A stretch of 64,000 bases of DNA, taken from assembly GCA_017051695.1 (NCBI GenBank), contig JAFIDK010000001.1, forward strand, positions 496,001 to 560,000, in the 5' to 3' direction. The DNA comes from Algoriphagus aestuarii (GTDB taxonomy: Bacteria; Bacteroidota; Bacteroidia; Cytophagales; Cyclobacteriaceae). Under the pieces are notes generated by a model, which searched no databases, was not told the origin of the DNA, and saw only the letters and a list, made by a program, of their open reading frames with translations. The translations under genes and the position numbers were made by a program. Positions 45,273 to 54,533 of the stretch are shown one piece after another. Positions within the stretch are counted from its first letter, which is position 1. Each line of letters begins with the position of its first letter.

Positions 45273-46793
45273 ATGAAAAAAATATACCTCGCCTTTTTAG
45301 TGGGTGCATTGGCATTCAGCTGTAGAGAAAGAATCTCAGCACCAGGTCCAGTAAATGCTACTTTTGAAAAAATAAGTAGCACCAAAATCGGAGGTGAAGC
45401 TGCTGCCGAGATTACGGCATTTGACCCCATCACCAATCAGCTTTTTATCGTGAATAACAGCGAAGGCTTATCGCAAGTGGATGTGGTGGATTTTTCTGAC
45501 CCAAAAAATCTTCTCGTAAAGACCCCAATAGACATCTCGGTTTTTGGAGGAGGCGTAAACTCCGTAGCTGTTAAAAACGGCAAGTTAGCGGTGGCAATCG
45601 AAGCCTTCACCAAAACCGACCCAGGATTTATTGTGGTTTTTGAAACCACAGATCTATCCTCTCCAATTGCAAATGTTACTGTTGGAGCTTTACCTGACAT
45701 GGTAATATTTAGTCCTGACGGCAGATACATTGTCTCTGCGAATGAGGGAGAGCCCAATGATGACTATACCATCGACCCAGAAGGTTCTGTATCAATAATC
45801 GACACTCAAATGGCTTTTCAGGTCACAACTTTAGACTTTTCTCCTTTTGAAAACCAGCAAGCTGCTTTGGAAGAAAATGGATTCAGAATTTTCGGGCCAA
45901 ATGCAAGCTTTGCCCAAGATATCGAGCCGGAATATGTAACAATCGATCCATCTTCGGATTTTGCTTGGGTGACCCTTCAGGAAAATAACGGAATCGCAAA
46001 AGTGGACTTAAATAGCAAAACCATCACGGATATTTTTCCGCTTGGTTTAAAAGATCATATGCTTGATGGAAATAAAATTGATGCCAGCGATAGAGATGGT
46101 ATCGATGGCAACTTCCAAAACTGGCCAATTCTTGCTTACTACATGCCAGATGCGATTGAGACTTTCCAGGTAGGAAAAACCAATTACCTGATCACTGCAA
46201 ATGAGGGTGATACCAGAGATTACGATGGGTATGGTGAAGAAGAACGTGTAAAAGACCTTACTCTAGATCCTACAGCTTTCCCAAATGCTGAATGGCTTCA
46301 AGAAGACGAAAACTTAGGGAGATATACTGCTACCACCAGCAAAGGTGATGTCGACGGTGACGGTGATTTTGATAAAATTTATGGAATCGGTGGAAGGTCT
46401 TTCTCTATTTGGGATAGTAGCACAGGAAAATTGGTCAGGGATTATCCAAATTTGGCGGCTGATTTATTAGCAGCAAACCCAAGTCTTTTTGACGATGGAA
46501 GAAGTGACAACAAAGGTGTAGAGCCTGAAGGTGTCGAAATCGGCTATGTCAATGGTAAAACTCTTGTCTTTATTGGCTTGGAAAGATCTGATGCTATTAT
46601 GGTTTATCAGCTAAATGGCCCTTCCAATCTTAAATTCCTTCAATTGCTTGATGGAATCTCCGGAATCGGAGATGGTGGCCATGACGCCCCGGAAGGCTTA
46701 TTGTTTATCCCAGCAGAGGAAAGCCCAACTAAGAGAGCTTTATTTATTGTAAGCTCAGAAGGAGATGGAAAAATCACAGTATACCAAAATTAA
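45273..46793 (+). CDS. Choice-of-anchor I domain lipoprotein
   Basis: 506 residues. Lipoprotein signal MKKIYLAFLVGALAFSC (acylated Cys17). A beta-propeller-like body has ITAFDPITNQLFIVN, the family signature GGGVNSVAVKNG, and IFSPDGRYIVSANEGEPNDDY. An EF-hand-like acidic loop DVDGDGDFDKIYG and the acidic SDRDGIDGNF segment could bind Ca2+. Members often accompany or are fused to surface phosphatases or esterases, but none is next to it. Exact role unknown. Ends in a hairpin. Confidence 0.85.
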   Translation: MKKIYLAFLVGALAFSCRERISAPGPVNATFEKISSTKIGGEAAAEITAFDPITNQLFIVNNSEGLSQVDVVDFSDPKNLLVKTPIDISVFGGGVNSVAVKNGKLAVAIEAFTKTDPGFIVVFETTDLSSPIANVTVGALPDMVIFSPDGRYIVSANEGEPNDDYTIDPEGSVSIIDTQMAFQVTTLDFSPFENQQAALEENGFRIFGPNASFAQDIEPEYVTIDPSSDFAWVTLQENNGIAKVDLNSKTITDIFPLGLKDHMLDGNKIDASDRDGIDGNFQNWPILAYYMPDAIETFQVGKTNYLITANEGDTRDYDGYGEEERVKDLTLDPTAFPNAEWLQEDENLGRYTATTSKGDVDGDGDFDKIYGIGGRSFSIWDSSTGKLVRDYPNLAADLLAANPSLFDDGRSDNKGVEPEGVEIGYVNGKTLVFIGLERSDAIMVYQLNGPSNLKFLQLLDGISGIGDGGHDAPEGLLFIPAEESPTKRALFIVSSEGDGKITVYQN

Positions 46794-46811
46794 CAGCAAA
46801 TAAATCCAACT

Positions 46812-46837
46812 AAAAGCCGACTATCTGGTCGGCTTTT
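46812..46837. terminator. Terminator after the choice-of-anchor gene
   Basis: AAAAGCCGAC and GTCGGCTTTT pair around a 6-nt loop, followed by more T residues, 18 nt after the stop. Confidence 0.88.
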
Positions 46838-46871
46838 TTTGGTTACAACTTTTTAATTTTTGGAGATGAAT

Positions 46872-46879
46872 TAGCTTTG
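46872..46879 (+). promoter_or_regulatory. Promoter -7 element (TAGCTTTG), leaderless type
   Basis: Exact TAnnTTTG match ending 4 nt before the ATG of the kinase gene. Confidence 0.65.
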
Positions 46880-46883
46880 CAGG

Positions 46884-47948
46884 ATGAAAATGGAGCAGAT
46901 CTCAGCAATTCTTAACCAATACAGCTTTTTGGAGGGAAAAGCCTTTCAATGTAATTCCTTTGGGTCAGGTTTGATCCATGGCACATTCCAGATAGAAACT
47001 TCCGATTCAAAATTCATTTTACAGGAATTCAACAATTCAGTTTTTAAGCACCCTGAGAGAATAGCACATAATCAGTTATTATTAGGAGAAAAGGGGGATG
47101 TATCCAAACTTCCATTTGCCTTGCCTCTTCCCCTTCTCAACCATTCCGGAGGCTCTTTGACTGTCCATGAAGGCAAATTATATCGGCTTTTTGATTTTGT
47201 CGAAGGAGAAACATTACAGGAAATCCAAAATTCGAATCAGGCCTTTATTGCTTCCAAAGCCTATGGGGTTTTTGCTGACTGGGCCAAAGATATCCCGGCT
47301 TCTGACATGCAGGAATCAATTCCAAAATTCCATCGACTGGATTGGAGATTTGAGAACCTTGAGAAGGCAGCCATGGATAAAAACCAACTGAATCAAGAAG
47401 AAGCCGAGTTATTGGATTTTTATTTCAGTCAAAAATTCCTTGTGCATTCCTATGAAGAGTTTTTGAGTAGCTGCCCCTTAAGAATCACCCATAACGATAC
47501 GAAAATCAATAATTTGATTTTTGAAACAAGCCTGGATAAAGTTGCCGCAGTAATCGATTTGGACACCCTGATGGGCGGACTTCTTATGTATGATTTTGGA
47601 GATCTCATCAGAACAGTCGCCTGCACAGAATTGGAGACAAGCCAAAACTGGAATAATCTGGCCGTGAGACCTGCTATTTTTGAAGAATTGCTTAAGGGAT
47701 ATTGGGAAGGTGTCAGTCAAATGGCGTCCACTGAGGAAGCTAAATCCCTATTGATTGCAGGAGAAGTGATGACATGCATCATGGGATTACGCTTTTTTAC
47801 GGATCACCTACAAGGTAATATCTATTACAAAGTTCAATATCCAGAGCAAAACCTCCATCGGGCCAAAAACCAGATGATCTTTTTGAAAAGTCAGCAAGAA
47901 CAAAGAGCAATTTTGAAAAAGATTTGGCAAAATATCACAGGATTGTAA
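46884..47948 (+). CDS. APH-fold kinase, N-acetylhexosamine 1-kinase-like
   Basis: 354 residues. Phosphotransferase fold with an N-terminal GSGLIHGTFQIETSD nucleotide loop, the catalytic loop ITHNDTKINNLIFE (HNDxxxxN), and the metal motif AVIDLDTLMGGLLMYDFGD. The HNDTKINN and IDLDTLM wording matches N-acetylhexosamine 1-kinase (NahK), so phosphorylation of a hexosamine is a fair guess. Cytoplasmic. A likely leaderless mRNA, given the promoter 4 nt before the ATG. Next to recG but with an 85-nt gap. Confidence 0.85.
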   Translation: MKMEQISAILNQYSFLEGKAFQCNSFGSGLIHGTFQIETSDSKFILQEFNNSVFKHPERIAHNQLLLGEKGDVSKLPFALPLPLLNHSGGSLTVHEGKLYRLFDFVEGETLQEIQNSNQAFIASKAYGVFADWAKDIPASDMQESIPKFHRLDWRFENLEKAAMDKNQLNQEEAELLDFYFSQKFLVHSYEEFLSSCPLRITHNDTKINNLIFETSLDKVAAVIDLDTLMGGLLMYDFGDLIRTVACTELETSQNWNNLAVRPAIFEELLKGYWEGVSQMASTEEAKSLLIAGEVMTCIMGLRFFTDHLQGNIYYKVQYPEQNLHRAKNQMIFLKSQQEQRAILKKIWQNITGL

Positions 47949-48033
47949 AATGGAATTGGGACATTTCCCGTCAATTCTATTGGCATTTGACGGGACTGGT
48001 TTTAATTTGCTCTTTCCCTAATCACAATCCCTC

Positions 48034-50127
48034 TTGTCTGGAATTTTTGACACTAAAATAGAATTTCTGAAAGGAGTCGGTCCTCAGCGTGCCGCCTTGC
48101 TCAACAAGGAATTGAATATTTTTACATACGGAGAGTTAATCCAACATTATCCCTTCCGATACGAGGATAGAACTCGTTTTTTTAAAATCAGAGAACTCAG
48201 CTCAGATCTGGAGAATGTACAGATCGTCGCAAAAATCCAGAAAGTCGAACTTATTGGAGTTGGAAACAAACGGAGACTTGTCGCGCATGTAGCCGATGAG
48301 ACTGGAGAGATGGAAATGACCTGGTTTAAAGGGATTCAATGGGTTCAGAAAAAGTTGCCAACTGGAGCCATTTATATTTTCTTCGGAAAACCAGCAAGAT
48401 ATGGAAGCAAATGGAGTATTGCCCATCCGGAAATGGAGCCTATCAGTGCTGCCAATGAACAGCGAAATAATTTCCAGCCCGTTTATTCCACCACAGAAAA
48501 ACTGAGAGCTAGATTTCTGGATTCCAGAGGCATTTCCAAGATCATGGAAGTGCTGGTTCAAGCTTGTTTTCCTCATATTCACGAGACTCTACCCCAAGAG
48601 ATCCTGCATCAGTACCAGTTGATCGGCAAGCAAGAAGCTATCAGACAGATCCACTTTCCAAGCAAACCCGATTTATTGCATCGAGCTCGAAAACGGCTCA
48701 AGTTTGAAGAATTCTTCTTTCTCCAGTTGCGGCTTCTGATGTTAAAAGTCACCAGAACGGAGAAATTCAAAGGACAATCTCTCGGGAATACTGAATTGCT
48801 CACCGAATTCTACCAGAATCATATTCCATTTGAATTGACAAATGCCCAAAAACGAGTGATTCGGGAAGCTTTTGCTGATATGAAATCCGGAAAGCAGATG
48901 AATCGACTGATCCAAGGGGATGTGGGAAGTGGAAAAACAATGGTTGCATTTATCTGCATGCTGATTGCGATCAGTTCAGGAGCACAAGCCTGCTTAATGG
49001 CACCGACGGAGATTTTGGCGAATCAGCATTATGAAGGGCTAAAGGAATACGCAGACATGATGGGGTTGGAAATAGAAATCCTCACTGGATCTGTCAAAAA
49101 ATCCAAACGCAAAGTCATCCACGAAAAACTCCTTTCCGGTGAATTGAAAATCCTGATTGGAACCCATGCTCTGCTAGAAGATGTGGTTCAATTCCAAAAC
49201 TTAGGTTTGGCGATTGTAGACGAGCAACATCGTTTTGGTGTGGCGCAGCGGGCAAAGTTGTGGGCTAAAAATGAGGAATTCATCCCTCATGTTTTGGTGA
49301 TGACAGCCACTCCAATTCCCAGAACTTTGGCCATGACACTTTATGGCGATCTGGATGTCTCAGTGATCGATGAATTACCAGCGGGCAGAAAGCCTATTCA
49401 AACAGTTCACCGATACGATAAAGATCGACTGAAAGTCTTTGGTTTTATCAATGAAGAAATCAAAAAAGGAAGGCAGGTTTACATTGTTTATCCTTTGATC
49501 GAAGAGTCTGAGACCTTGGATTTAAAAAATGTCATGGATGGCTTTGAAAGTATTTCCAGAGCATTTCCCAATTACCCGATCAGCATTGTAAATGGCTCAA
49601 TGAAAGCAGAAGCCAAAGATTACGAAATGCAACGCTTTGTAAAAGGAGAAACCAAAATCATGGTAGCCACTACCGTCATCGAAGTAGGTGTGAACGTCCC
49701 AAATGCCTCAGTCATGGTCATTGAAAATGCTGAACGATTTGGATTATCACAACTCCATCAGCTTCGGGGAAGAGTCGGAAGGGGTGCAGAACAGAGTTAT
49801 TGCATTCTGATGAGCAAATACGAGCTTTCGAAAGAAGGGCGAGTTAGGTTGGAAACAATGGTCCGCACCAATGATGGCTTTGAAATCGCCGATGTGGATT
49901 TAAAGCTACGCGGACCAGGCGATTTGATGGGAACACAGCAAAGTGGAGTTACCGATTTATTGATAGCAGATTTGGGTAAAGACGCTCCTATTTTGACTTT
50001 GGCAAGAGATGCCGCTCAGCAATTATTGGCTCAGGACCCAACATTAAGTCTTCCGGAAAACGCACCTGTTCTTCGTCAGGTGAAGCAGCAGAAGAAAACC
50101 GCTGTGAATTGGAGCAGAATCAGTTAA
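48034..50127 (+). CDS. recG: ATP-dependent DNA helicase RecG
   Basis: 697 residues starting at TTG 48034; no ATG exists in frame near the family start (SGIFDTKIEFLKGVGPQRA). An N-terminal wedge (about 1-190) includes the HYPFRYEDR segment. Walker A is QGDVGSGKTMVAF, motif II DEQH in AIVDEQHRFGV, motif III MTATPIPRTLAMT, and motif VI QLRGRVGRG. It reverses stalled forks and moves Holliday junctions. Confidence 0.96.
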   Translation: MSGIFDTKIEFLKGVGPQRAALLNKELNIFTYGELIQHYPFRYEDRTRFFKIRELSSDLENVQIVAKIQKVELIGVGNKRRLVAHVADETGEMEMTWFKGIQWVQKKLPTGAIYIFFGKPARYGSKWSIAHPEMEPISAANEQRNNFQPVYSTTEKLRARFLDSRGISKIMEVLVQACFPHIHETLPQEILHQYQLIGKQEAIRQIHFPSKPDLLHRARKRLKFEEFFFLQLRLLMLKVTRTEKFKGQSLGNTELLTEFYQNHIPFELTNAQKRVIREAFADMKSGKQMNRLIQGDVGSGKTMVAFICMLIAISSGAQACLMAPTEILANQHYEGLKEYADMMGLEIEILTGSVKKSKRKVIHEKLLSGELKILIGTHALLEDVVQFQNLGLAIVDEQHRFGVAQRAKLWAKNEEFIPHVLVMTATPIPRTLAMTLYGDLDVSVIDELPAGRKPIQTVHRYDKDRLKVFGFINEEIKKGRQVYIVYPLIEESETLDLKNVMDGFESISRAFPNYPISIVNGSMKAEAKDYEMQRFVKGETKIMVATTVIEVGVNVPNASVMVIENAERFGLSQLHQLRGRVGRGAEQSYCILMSKYELSKEGRVRLETMVRTNDGFEIADVDLKLRGPGDLMGTQQSGVTDLLIADLGKDAPILTLARDAAQQLLAQDPTLSLPENAPVLRQVKQQKKTAVNWSRIS

Positions 50128-50281
50128 TTGACGAAGTACGATTTTGGATTTACGTGGTTTTACTGCACCCCAACCCTCATTATTGAGTATCTGAATTGAA
50201 AAGTGAAGTGCTTGAATAGGTGTTTTCAATAGTAAATCTAAACCCAAAAAAATGATTGGGAATCCAACTAACAAACTTCTT

Positions 50282-50614
50282 TCAGTTCCTTTCTTTTTTT
50301 GAAAACAGCGATCCTATCCTTCTGAAAATCTGCTTCTCTTTTTCCCAAAAGAAATTAAACTGGCCAAAAAGAAACCCATAAATCAGCAAGAAAATCTGGT
50401 AAAGAGGTAATACTAATAGGAGATACAGAACTGTATTCCAAAAGCCTCCTTTTTCCACTCCGAAAAAATCCAGAATTGGTCTTTTGATGAAAAGGATCGT
50501 AAAGCCAGTACAGGCAAAAACCACCAAAACCAAAATTACCTGAAAAACACTTTTCAGTTGCCATTTAGCTTGAAGTCGATGAAGAAATCCTGGTCTGTCT
50601 TTTGGTTCTGACAT
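50282..50614 (-). CDS. Small two-TM membrane protein (DUF6787-like)
   Basis: 110 residues from the ATG at 50614. The alternative MCM start at 50620 lies inside the -7 promoter element, so it is rejected. Two hydrophobic segments (VILVLVVFACTGFTILFI; NTVLYLLLVLPLYQIFLLIYGFLF), a charged N-terminus and a basic C-terminus. It resembles small conserved Bacteroidota membrane proteins of the DUF6787 type. Role unknown. The mRNA is predicted to be leaderless. Confidence 0.7.
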   Translation of the reverse strand: MSEPKDRPGFLHRLQAKWQLKSVFQVILVLVVFACTGFTILFIKRPILDFFGVEKGGFWNTVLYLLLVLPLYQIFLLIYGFLFGQFNFFWEKEKQIFRRIGSLFSKKERN

Positions 50615-50617
50615 GCA

Positions 50618-50625
50618 CAAAAGTA
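50618..50625 (-). promoter_or_regulatory. -7 element of the small membrane-protein gene
   Basis: Minus-strand TACTTTTG, an exact TAnnTTTG match ending 3 nt before the chosen ATG. Confidence 0.6.
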
Positions 50626-50648
50626 ATCAGAATGATTCTAAATAAAAG

Positions 50649-50669
50649 AGCCGGCATCCCGCCGGCTCA
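50649..50669 (-). terminator. Aspartokinase terminator
   Basis: GAGCCGGC / GCCGGCTC, 8-bp stem with a 5-nt loop, followed on the minus strand by TTTTATTT. It lies 7 nt after the aspartokinase stop. Confidence 0.85.
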
Positions 50670-50676
50670 ATTTTTT

Positions 50677-51996
50677 TTACCAAGAAAAAACTCCTGAATT
50701 GAGTTTTTGCAAAGCCTCATTCTTAAACTTCGCATCCACAAGCAATGAAACGTTGTGTCTGCTACCTCCATAGGAAACCATCCTAACCGGAATATCTTCC
50801 AAAGAATCCATCACGGCTTTGATGACCCCTTTTGTTTCTGAAATCTGATTTCCTACGATGCAGACAATCGCCTGATTTTTGTCGACCTCTACCGATCCTA
50901 AAGTATCTAACTCTGCCAAAATCGGTTCTAGATGGCTTAAATCGTCAATTGTCACTGACACAGCCACCTCAGATGTAGTGATCATGTCAATCGGTGTTTT
51001 ATACTTCTCAAAAATCTCAAAAACTCTTCTCAGAAAGCCATAAGCCAATAGCATTCGGCTAGACTTTATTTTAATAGCCGTAATTCCATCTTTTGCTGCG
51101 ATAGCTTTCACTCCAGTGGTATCCACTTCGGCTTTGATCAAAGTACCATGTGCCTCCGGCTCCATAGTATTCAAAAGTTTCACCGGTACATTGTACAACT
51201 GGGCAGGCCATATGGATGCAGGGTGCAAAATTTTGGCTCCGAAATACGCCAATTCTGCGGCTTCATCAAATGACATTTCAGCGATCGGACGGGTTTTATC
51301 CACGATTCGTGGATCATTGTTATGCATTCCATCGATATCCGTCCAGATCTCGCAGGCTGTGGCCTGGATAGCTGCTGCTACCAGAGAGGCCGTATAATCG
51401 CTTCCTCCACGCTTCAGGTTATCGACTTCATTTCGATGGTTTTTGCAGATATATCCTTGAGTTACAAAAATCCGCTCTCCGTCATGTTCCGCTAGTATAG
51501 CTTTTAACTTTTCAGAGATTTTTCCCAATTCCGGTTCTGAGTTTTCGTCAATGCTCATAAAATCCAGAGCTGGTAGAAATACTGCTGGAATATTCAATTC
51601 TTCCAAAAGCGTATAAAAAAGCTTGGTAGAAAGCAATTCCCCCTGAGCCAGGATATCCCTATTGATTGCCTCATTGAAAGAAATCTTCAAAAGTATATTC
51701 AAAAACTCGAAATGTTCCTTGATTATTTCTTCAGCCTTTGCGCGAGCTTTTTCTGTTTTAAGAAGGTCTTTATAAAAACCCAAATAATGGGTATGAAGTG
51801 TATCGATTCTATCTTTCGCAAGGCTTTTATCACCTGCTGCAAGAGCTTCTCCGATTCCCACTAAAGCATTGGTGGTGCCTGAGAGAGCAGAAAGAACGAC
51901 AATTGTAGGTTCATCACCTCTGGTGATCAGGTCTTTTACCTGGTGCATTCGCTCGGGGCGACCTACTGAGGTCCCTCCGAATTTCATGATTTTCAT
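50677..51996 (-). CDS. Aspartate kinase (monofunctional)
   Basis: 439 residues. Signature MKFGGTSVGRPERM at the N-terminus, later FVTQGYICKN, and a Ser/Thr-Asp block RGGSDYTASLVAA for substrate. Two C-terminal ACT-type regions (from about 310) give feedback control by lysine or threonine. It phosphorylates aspartate at the start of lysine, threonine and methionine synthesis. It is downstream of ribH by 33 nt in the same direction. No homoserine dehydrogenase domain is fused. Confidence 0.94.
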   Translation of the reverse strand: MKIMKFGGTSVGRPERMHQVKDLITRGDEPTIVVLSALSGTTNALVGIGEALAAGDKSLAKDRIDTLHTHYLGFYKDLLKTEKARAKAEEIIKEHFEFLNILLKISFNEAINRDILAQGELLSTKLFYTLLEELNIPAVFLPALDFMSIDENSEPELGKISEKLKAILAEHDGERIFVTQGYICKNHRNEVDNLKRGGSDYTASLVAAAIQATACEIWTDIDGMHNNDPRIVDKTRPIAEMSFDEAAELAYFGAKILHPASIWPAQLYNVPVKLLNTMEPEAHGTLIKAEVDTTGVKAIAAKDGITAIKIKSSRMLLAYGFLRRVFEIFEKYKTPIDMITTSEVAVSVTIDDLSHLEPILAELDTLGSVEVDKNQAIVCIVGNQISETKGVIKAVMDSLEDIPVRMVSYGGSRHNVSLLVDAKFKNEALQKLNSGVFSW

Positions 51997-52029
51997 AAAG
52001 TATGTATAATAGGTTAATAGGTTTTCGTA

Positions 52030-52506
52030 TTAGAATCCCAGCATTTTCACTGCTGTGATGGCTGCTTCATCGCCCTTGTTGCCATGCTTTCCTCCAGCTC
52101 GGTCCAATGCCTGTTGCTGGGTATTAGGTGTCAGTACACCGAAAATGACAGGCTTGTTATACTTGAGACTCACATTGGTGATACCATGTGCCACGGCATC
52201 ACAGATAAAGTCAAAATGCTTCGTCTCACCTTGGATCACACAACCCAAGCAGATCACCGCATCGATAGTTTCATCCTGAGCCATCCACTGAGATGCCAGA
52301 GACAGCTCAAAAGATCCTGGAACATTCTTTCGGATGATATTTTCCTTTTTTGCTCCATGCTGAAGTAAAGTTTGCAAAGCACCTGAATACAAGGATTCGG
52401 TCACTTCCTCATTCCATTCTGAGACAATGATGGCAAAGGTTTTGGTACTGATATCTGTGATATTTTTAGAGGAATGCTCACTGAGGCTTTTTAAAGAAGT
52501 TGCCAT
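52030..52506 (-). CDS. ribH: 6,7-dimethyl-8-ribityllumazine synthase
   Basis: 158 residues from the ATG at 52506; an upstream frame from 52536 adds 10 unlikely residues. Conserved: FAIIVSEWNEEVTESLY, NVPGSFELSLAS, CLGCVIQGETKHFDFI, and PVIFGVLTPNTQQQALDRAGGKHGNKG. It forms the lumazine ring in riboflavin synthesis and assembles into a capsid-like shell in many bacteria. aspartokinase follows after 33 nt. No other rib genes are present. Confidence 0.96.
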   Translation of the reverse strand: MATSLKSLSEHSSKNITDISTKTFAIIVSEWNEEVTESLYSGALQTLLQHGAKKENIIRKNVPGSFELSLASQWMAQDETIDAVICLGCVIQGETKHFDFICDAVAHGITNVSLKYNKPVIFGVLTPNTQQQALDRAGGKHGNKGDEAAITAVKMLGF

Positions 52507-52532
52507 TTTGGTGTGTTTTTTAAAATTATAAA

Positions 52533-52569
52533 ACAAAAAAAGAGTAAGACTTTTGGCCTTACTCTTCTC
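52533..52569 (-). terminator. Terminator after the TPR protein gene
   Basis: AGAGTAAG / CTTACTCT stem with a 9-nt loop; the minus-strand T-run follows. It lies between the TPR gene stop (52596) and the ribH start. Confidence 0.82.
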
Positions 52570-52595
52570 TTTAGTATGCTTTTTTTAAAGCAGCA

Positions 52596-53309
52596 TTATT
52601 GAGCGGCAAGGCCTTCTAGACGCGCCTTGTGTTTTCGTGCTGCAGAAAATTCATAAGATTCGAAATATTTCTCTTCGATTTCGCCGTAAGTATCAATTGC
52701 ATTTTCGATCTGACCTGCTTCTTCATAAGCAATCGCCAATTTTGACAAATACTTAGGAGTAAAGAATTTATTCGGCTCATAAGTAGATGCTTTCTTGAAG
52801 AAAGAAATCGCCTGGTCGTTATTACCAAGTTCTAAATATGCATCCCCTATCAAAGAATAAGCTTGTGCTTGGATCAAGTAATCATCCGCTGAGAATTGCT
52901 CTAATTCTGAAATTGCCTCATCAAACTTTCTTTCTGAAAGATAAATGGAGCCAATATAGAAATGAGCCAAATTCGCTGCATCAGTTCGTGGATACTCATC
53001 AACTATCGACAGGAAACCAGAATTAATTCCGTCACCATTCAAAGCGAATTCCACAGAATCCTGCTCGTAATAATAAACTGCCTGGAACATTTCTGCCTGC
53101 GCAGCTTTGTTTTGATTCTGGGTATTGAATTGGAAAAACAGAATTCCTCCGATCAAAATAATCGCGGCGATCAATACGCCTCCCAATATTTTACTGTTTT
53201 TCTTTAAAAAAGCTTCTCCTCTATTTAATCTTTCTGCAATCTCTTCTGGATTTTCCAAAATATCTTGCTGATGATGAGGGTTTACTTTTTTGGATTGTTT
53301 CGTTGCCAT
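52596..53309 (-). CDS. Single-TM tetratricopeptide-repeat protein (YfgM-like)
   Basis: 237 residues from the ATG at 53309; a TTG 9 nt upstream is not needed. A charged cytoplasmic N-terminus (about 1-38), a membrane helix (about 40-60, ILGGVLIAAIILIGGILFF) and a periplasmic TPR region with repeats such as LIQAQAYSLIGDAYLELGN and KFFTPKYLSKLAIAYEEAGQ. It is probably a scaffold at the inner membrane, like YfgM with the Sec translocon. It has a strong promoter of its own. Confidence 0.85.
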   Translation of the reverse strand: MATKQSKKVNPHHQQDILENPEEIAERLNRGEAFLKKNSKILGGVLIAAIILIGGILFFQFNTQNQNKAAQAEMFQAVYYYEQDSVEFALNGDGINSGFLSIVDEYPRTDAANLAHFYIGSIYLSERKFDEAISELEQFSADDYLIQAQAYSLIGDAYLELGNNDQAISFFKKASTYEPNKFFTPKYLSKLAIAYEEAGQIENAIDTYGEIEEKYFESYEFSAARKHKARLEGLAAQ

Positions 53310-53328
53310 GTTACTCAAATTTCGACCG

Positions 53329-53358
53329 CAAATATACGCTTTTTATGAATTACACAAA
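53329..53358 (-). promoter_or_regulatory. Promoter of the TPR gene (TTTG-N18-TATATTTG)
   Basis: The minus-strand -33 TTTG (53355-53358), an 18-nt spacer and -7 TATATTTG (53329-53336) match the consensus fully. Transcription would start near 53323, about 14 nt before the ATG. Confidence 0.82.
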
Positions 53359-53368
53359 GTCAAATAAA

Positions 53369-53401
53369 AAAGCCATGAAGCATTTATAACTTCATGGCTT
53401 T
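53369..53401 (-). terminator. pdhA terminator
   Basis: AAAGCCATGAAG / CTTCATGGCTTT, a perfect 12-bp stem around a 9-nt loop with A and T tracts. It lies 22 nt after the pdhA stop. Confidence 0.85.
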
Positions 53402-53422
53402 CTGAACAATGCTTTTTTTCGA

Positions 53423-54442
53423 TTATTCCATCACAAATGGATAGTCTTCCTGAACATAAACGTCCTTGAAAGCATCCATTCCGTCAGGCCAAGGGGATTC
53501 TTCAGCGAATTTTACCGCATCCGTTACTTTTTTCTTCACTCGGTCTACGATTTCAGAAATTTCTTCTTCTGTAAGGATTTTATTTTCCTTAATGGTAGCT
53601 AAAACCTGCTCGATAGGGTCACGCTGCTTGTATTCTTCTACTTCCTCTTTGGTTCTGTATTTCTGGGGATCTGACATGGAGTGACCTTTGTACCGGTAAG
53701 TTCTCATTTCCAATAAAGTCGGACCATCTCCTCTTCTTGCTCTTTCCGCCGCTTCGGCTACTGCTTCATGCACAGCTTCAACATTCATACCGTCTACTGC
53801 AAAAGATGGCATGTCATAAGATTCTCCTAGTGTAGACAAATCATCTACGTTTGAAGATCTTTTTACAGCAGTACCCATTGCGTAGCCATTGTTTTCGATC
53901 ACGAAAATCACAGGGGTTTTATACAACATCGCCAAGTTCAACGCCTCATGGAATGCTCCCTGACGAACGGCACCGTCACCCATATAGGTGATGCAAAGGT
54001 TTTTAGTGCCTTGATATTTTTCAGCAAAGCCAATTCCAAGCCCCATAGGTACCTGAGCACCTACAATCCCGTGACCTCCCATGAAGTTTCTTTCTTTGTC
54101 AAAAATGTGCATGGAACCGCCCTTTCCTTTGGTAGTACCTGTTGCTTTACCAAACAATTCAGCCATCACTGCCCCCGGATCAGTTCCGAGACCTAGTGGA
54201 TGGGCATGACATCTATAGGCAGTGATCCATTTATCATCTTTGGTCAATGCCGTGATTGCACCGGATGCACAAGCCTCTTGGCCAATATATAAATGACAGA
54301 ATCCTCTGATTTTTTGCTGACCATAAAGTTGTCCAGCTTTTTCTTCGAACCTCCTCATTAAGAGCATGCTTTCATACCAATAAGAGTACGTTTCTTTCGA
54401 ATATTTTACTTTAGACTTAGTCGCTGCAGTTTTCTTTGCCAT
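53423..54442 (-). CDS. pdhA: Pyruvate dehydrogenase E1 component, alpha subunit
   Basis: 339 residues from the ATG at 54442; a TTG at 54478 is inside the -7 promoter element. The TPP motif is GDGAVRQGAFHEALNLA ending in ENNGYAM, with HIFDKERNFMGGHGIVGAQ upstream and RYKGHSMSDPQKYRTKEE (phosphorylation-loop-like region). It pairs with the E1 beta subunit to decarboxylate pyruvate. pdhB and pdhC are not next to it. A strong TATATTTG element lies upstream. Confidence 0.95.
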   Translation of the reverse strand: MAKKTAATKSKVKYSKETYSYWYESMLLMRRFEEKAGQLYGQQKIRGFCHLYIGQEACASGAITALTKDDKWITAYRCHAHPLGLGTDPGAVMAELFGKATGTTKGKGGSMHIFDKERNFMGGHGIVGAQVPMGLGIGFAEKYQGTKNLCITYMGDGAVRQGAFHEALNLAMLYKTPVIFVIENNGYAMGTAVKRSSNVDDLSTLGESYDMPSFAVDGMNVEAVHEAVAEAAERARRGDGPTLLEMRTYRYKGHSMSDPQKYRTKEEVEEYKQRDPIEQVLATIKENKILTEEEISEIVDRVKKKVTDAVKFAEESPWPDGMDAFKDVYVQEDYPFVME

Positions 54443-54475
54443 ATCGTAATGATCAAAATATGCTATTTTAGGCCT

Positions 54476-54483
54476 CAAATATA
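54476..54483 (-). promoter_or_regulatory. -7 element of pdhA (TATATTTG)
   Basis: Exact match, identical to the TPR gene's -7 box. The next -33-like TTTG is 30 nt away, so the upstream box is unclear. Confidence 0.6.
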
Positions 54484-54533
54484 ATCATCCCGACCTAAAT
54501 ATCAGGCTGTCGCCAAAATAATTCACCAATCTC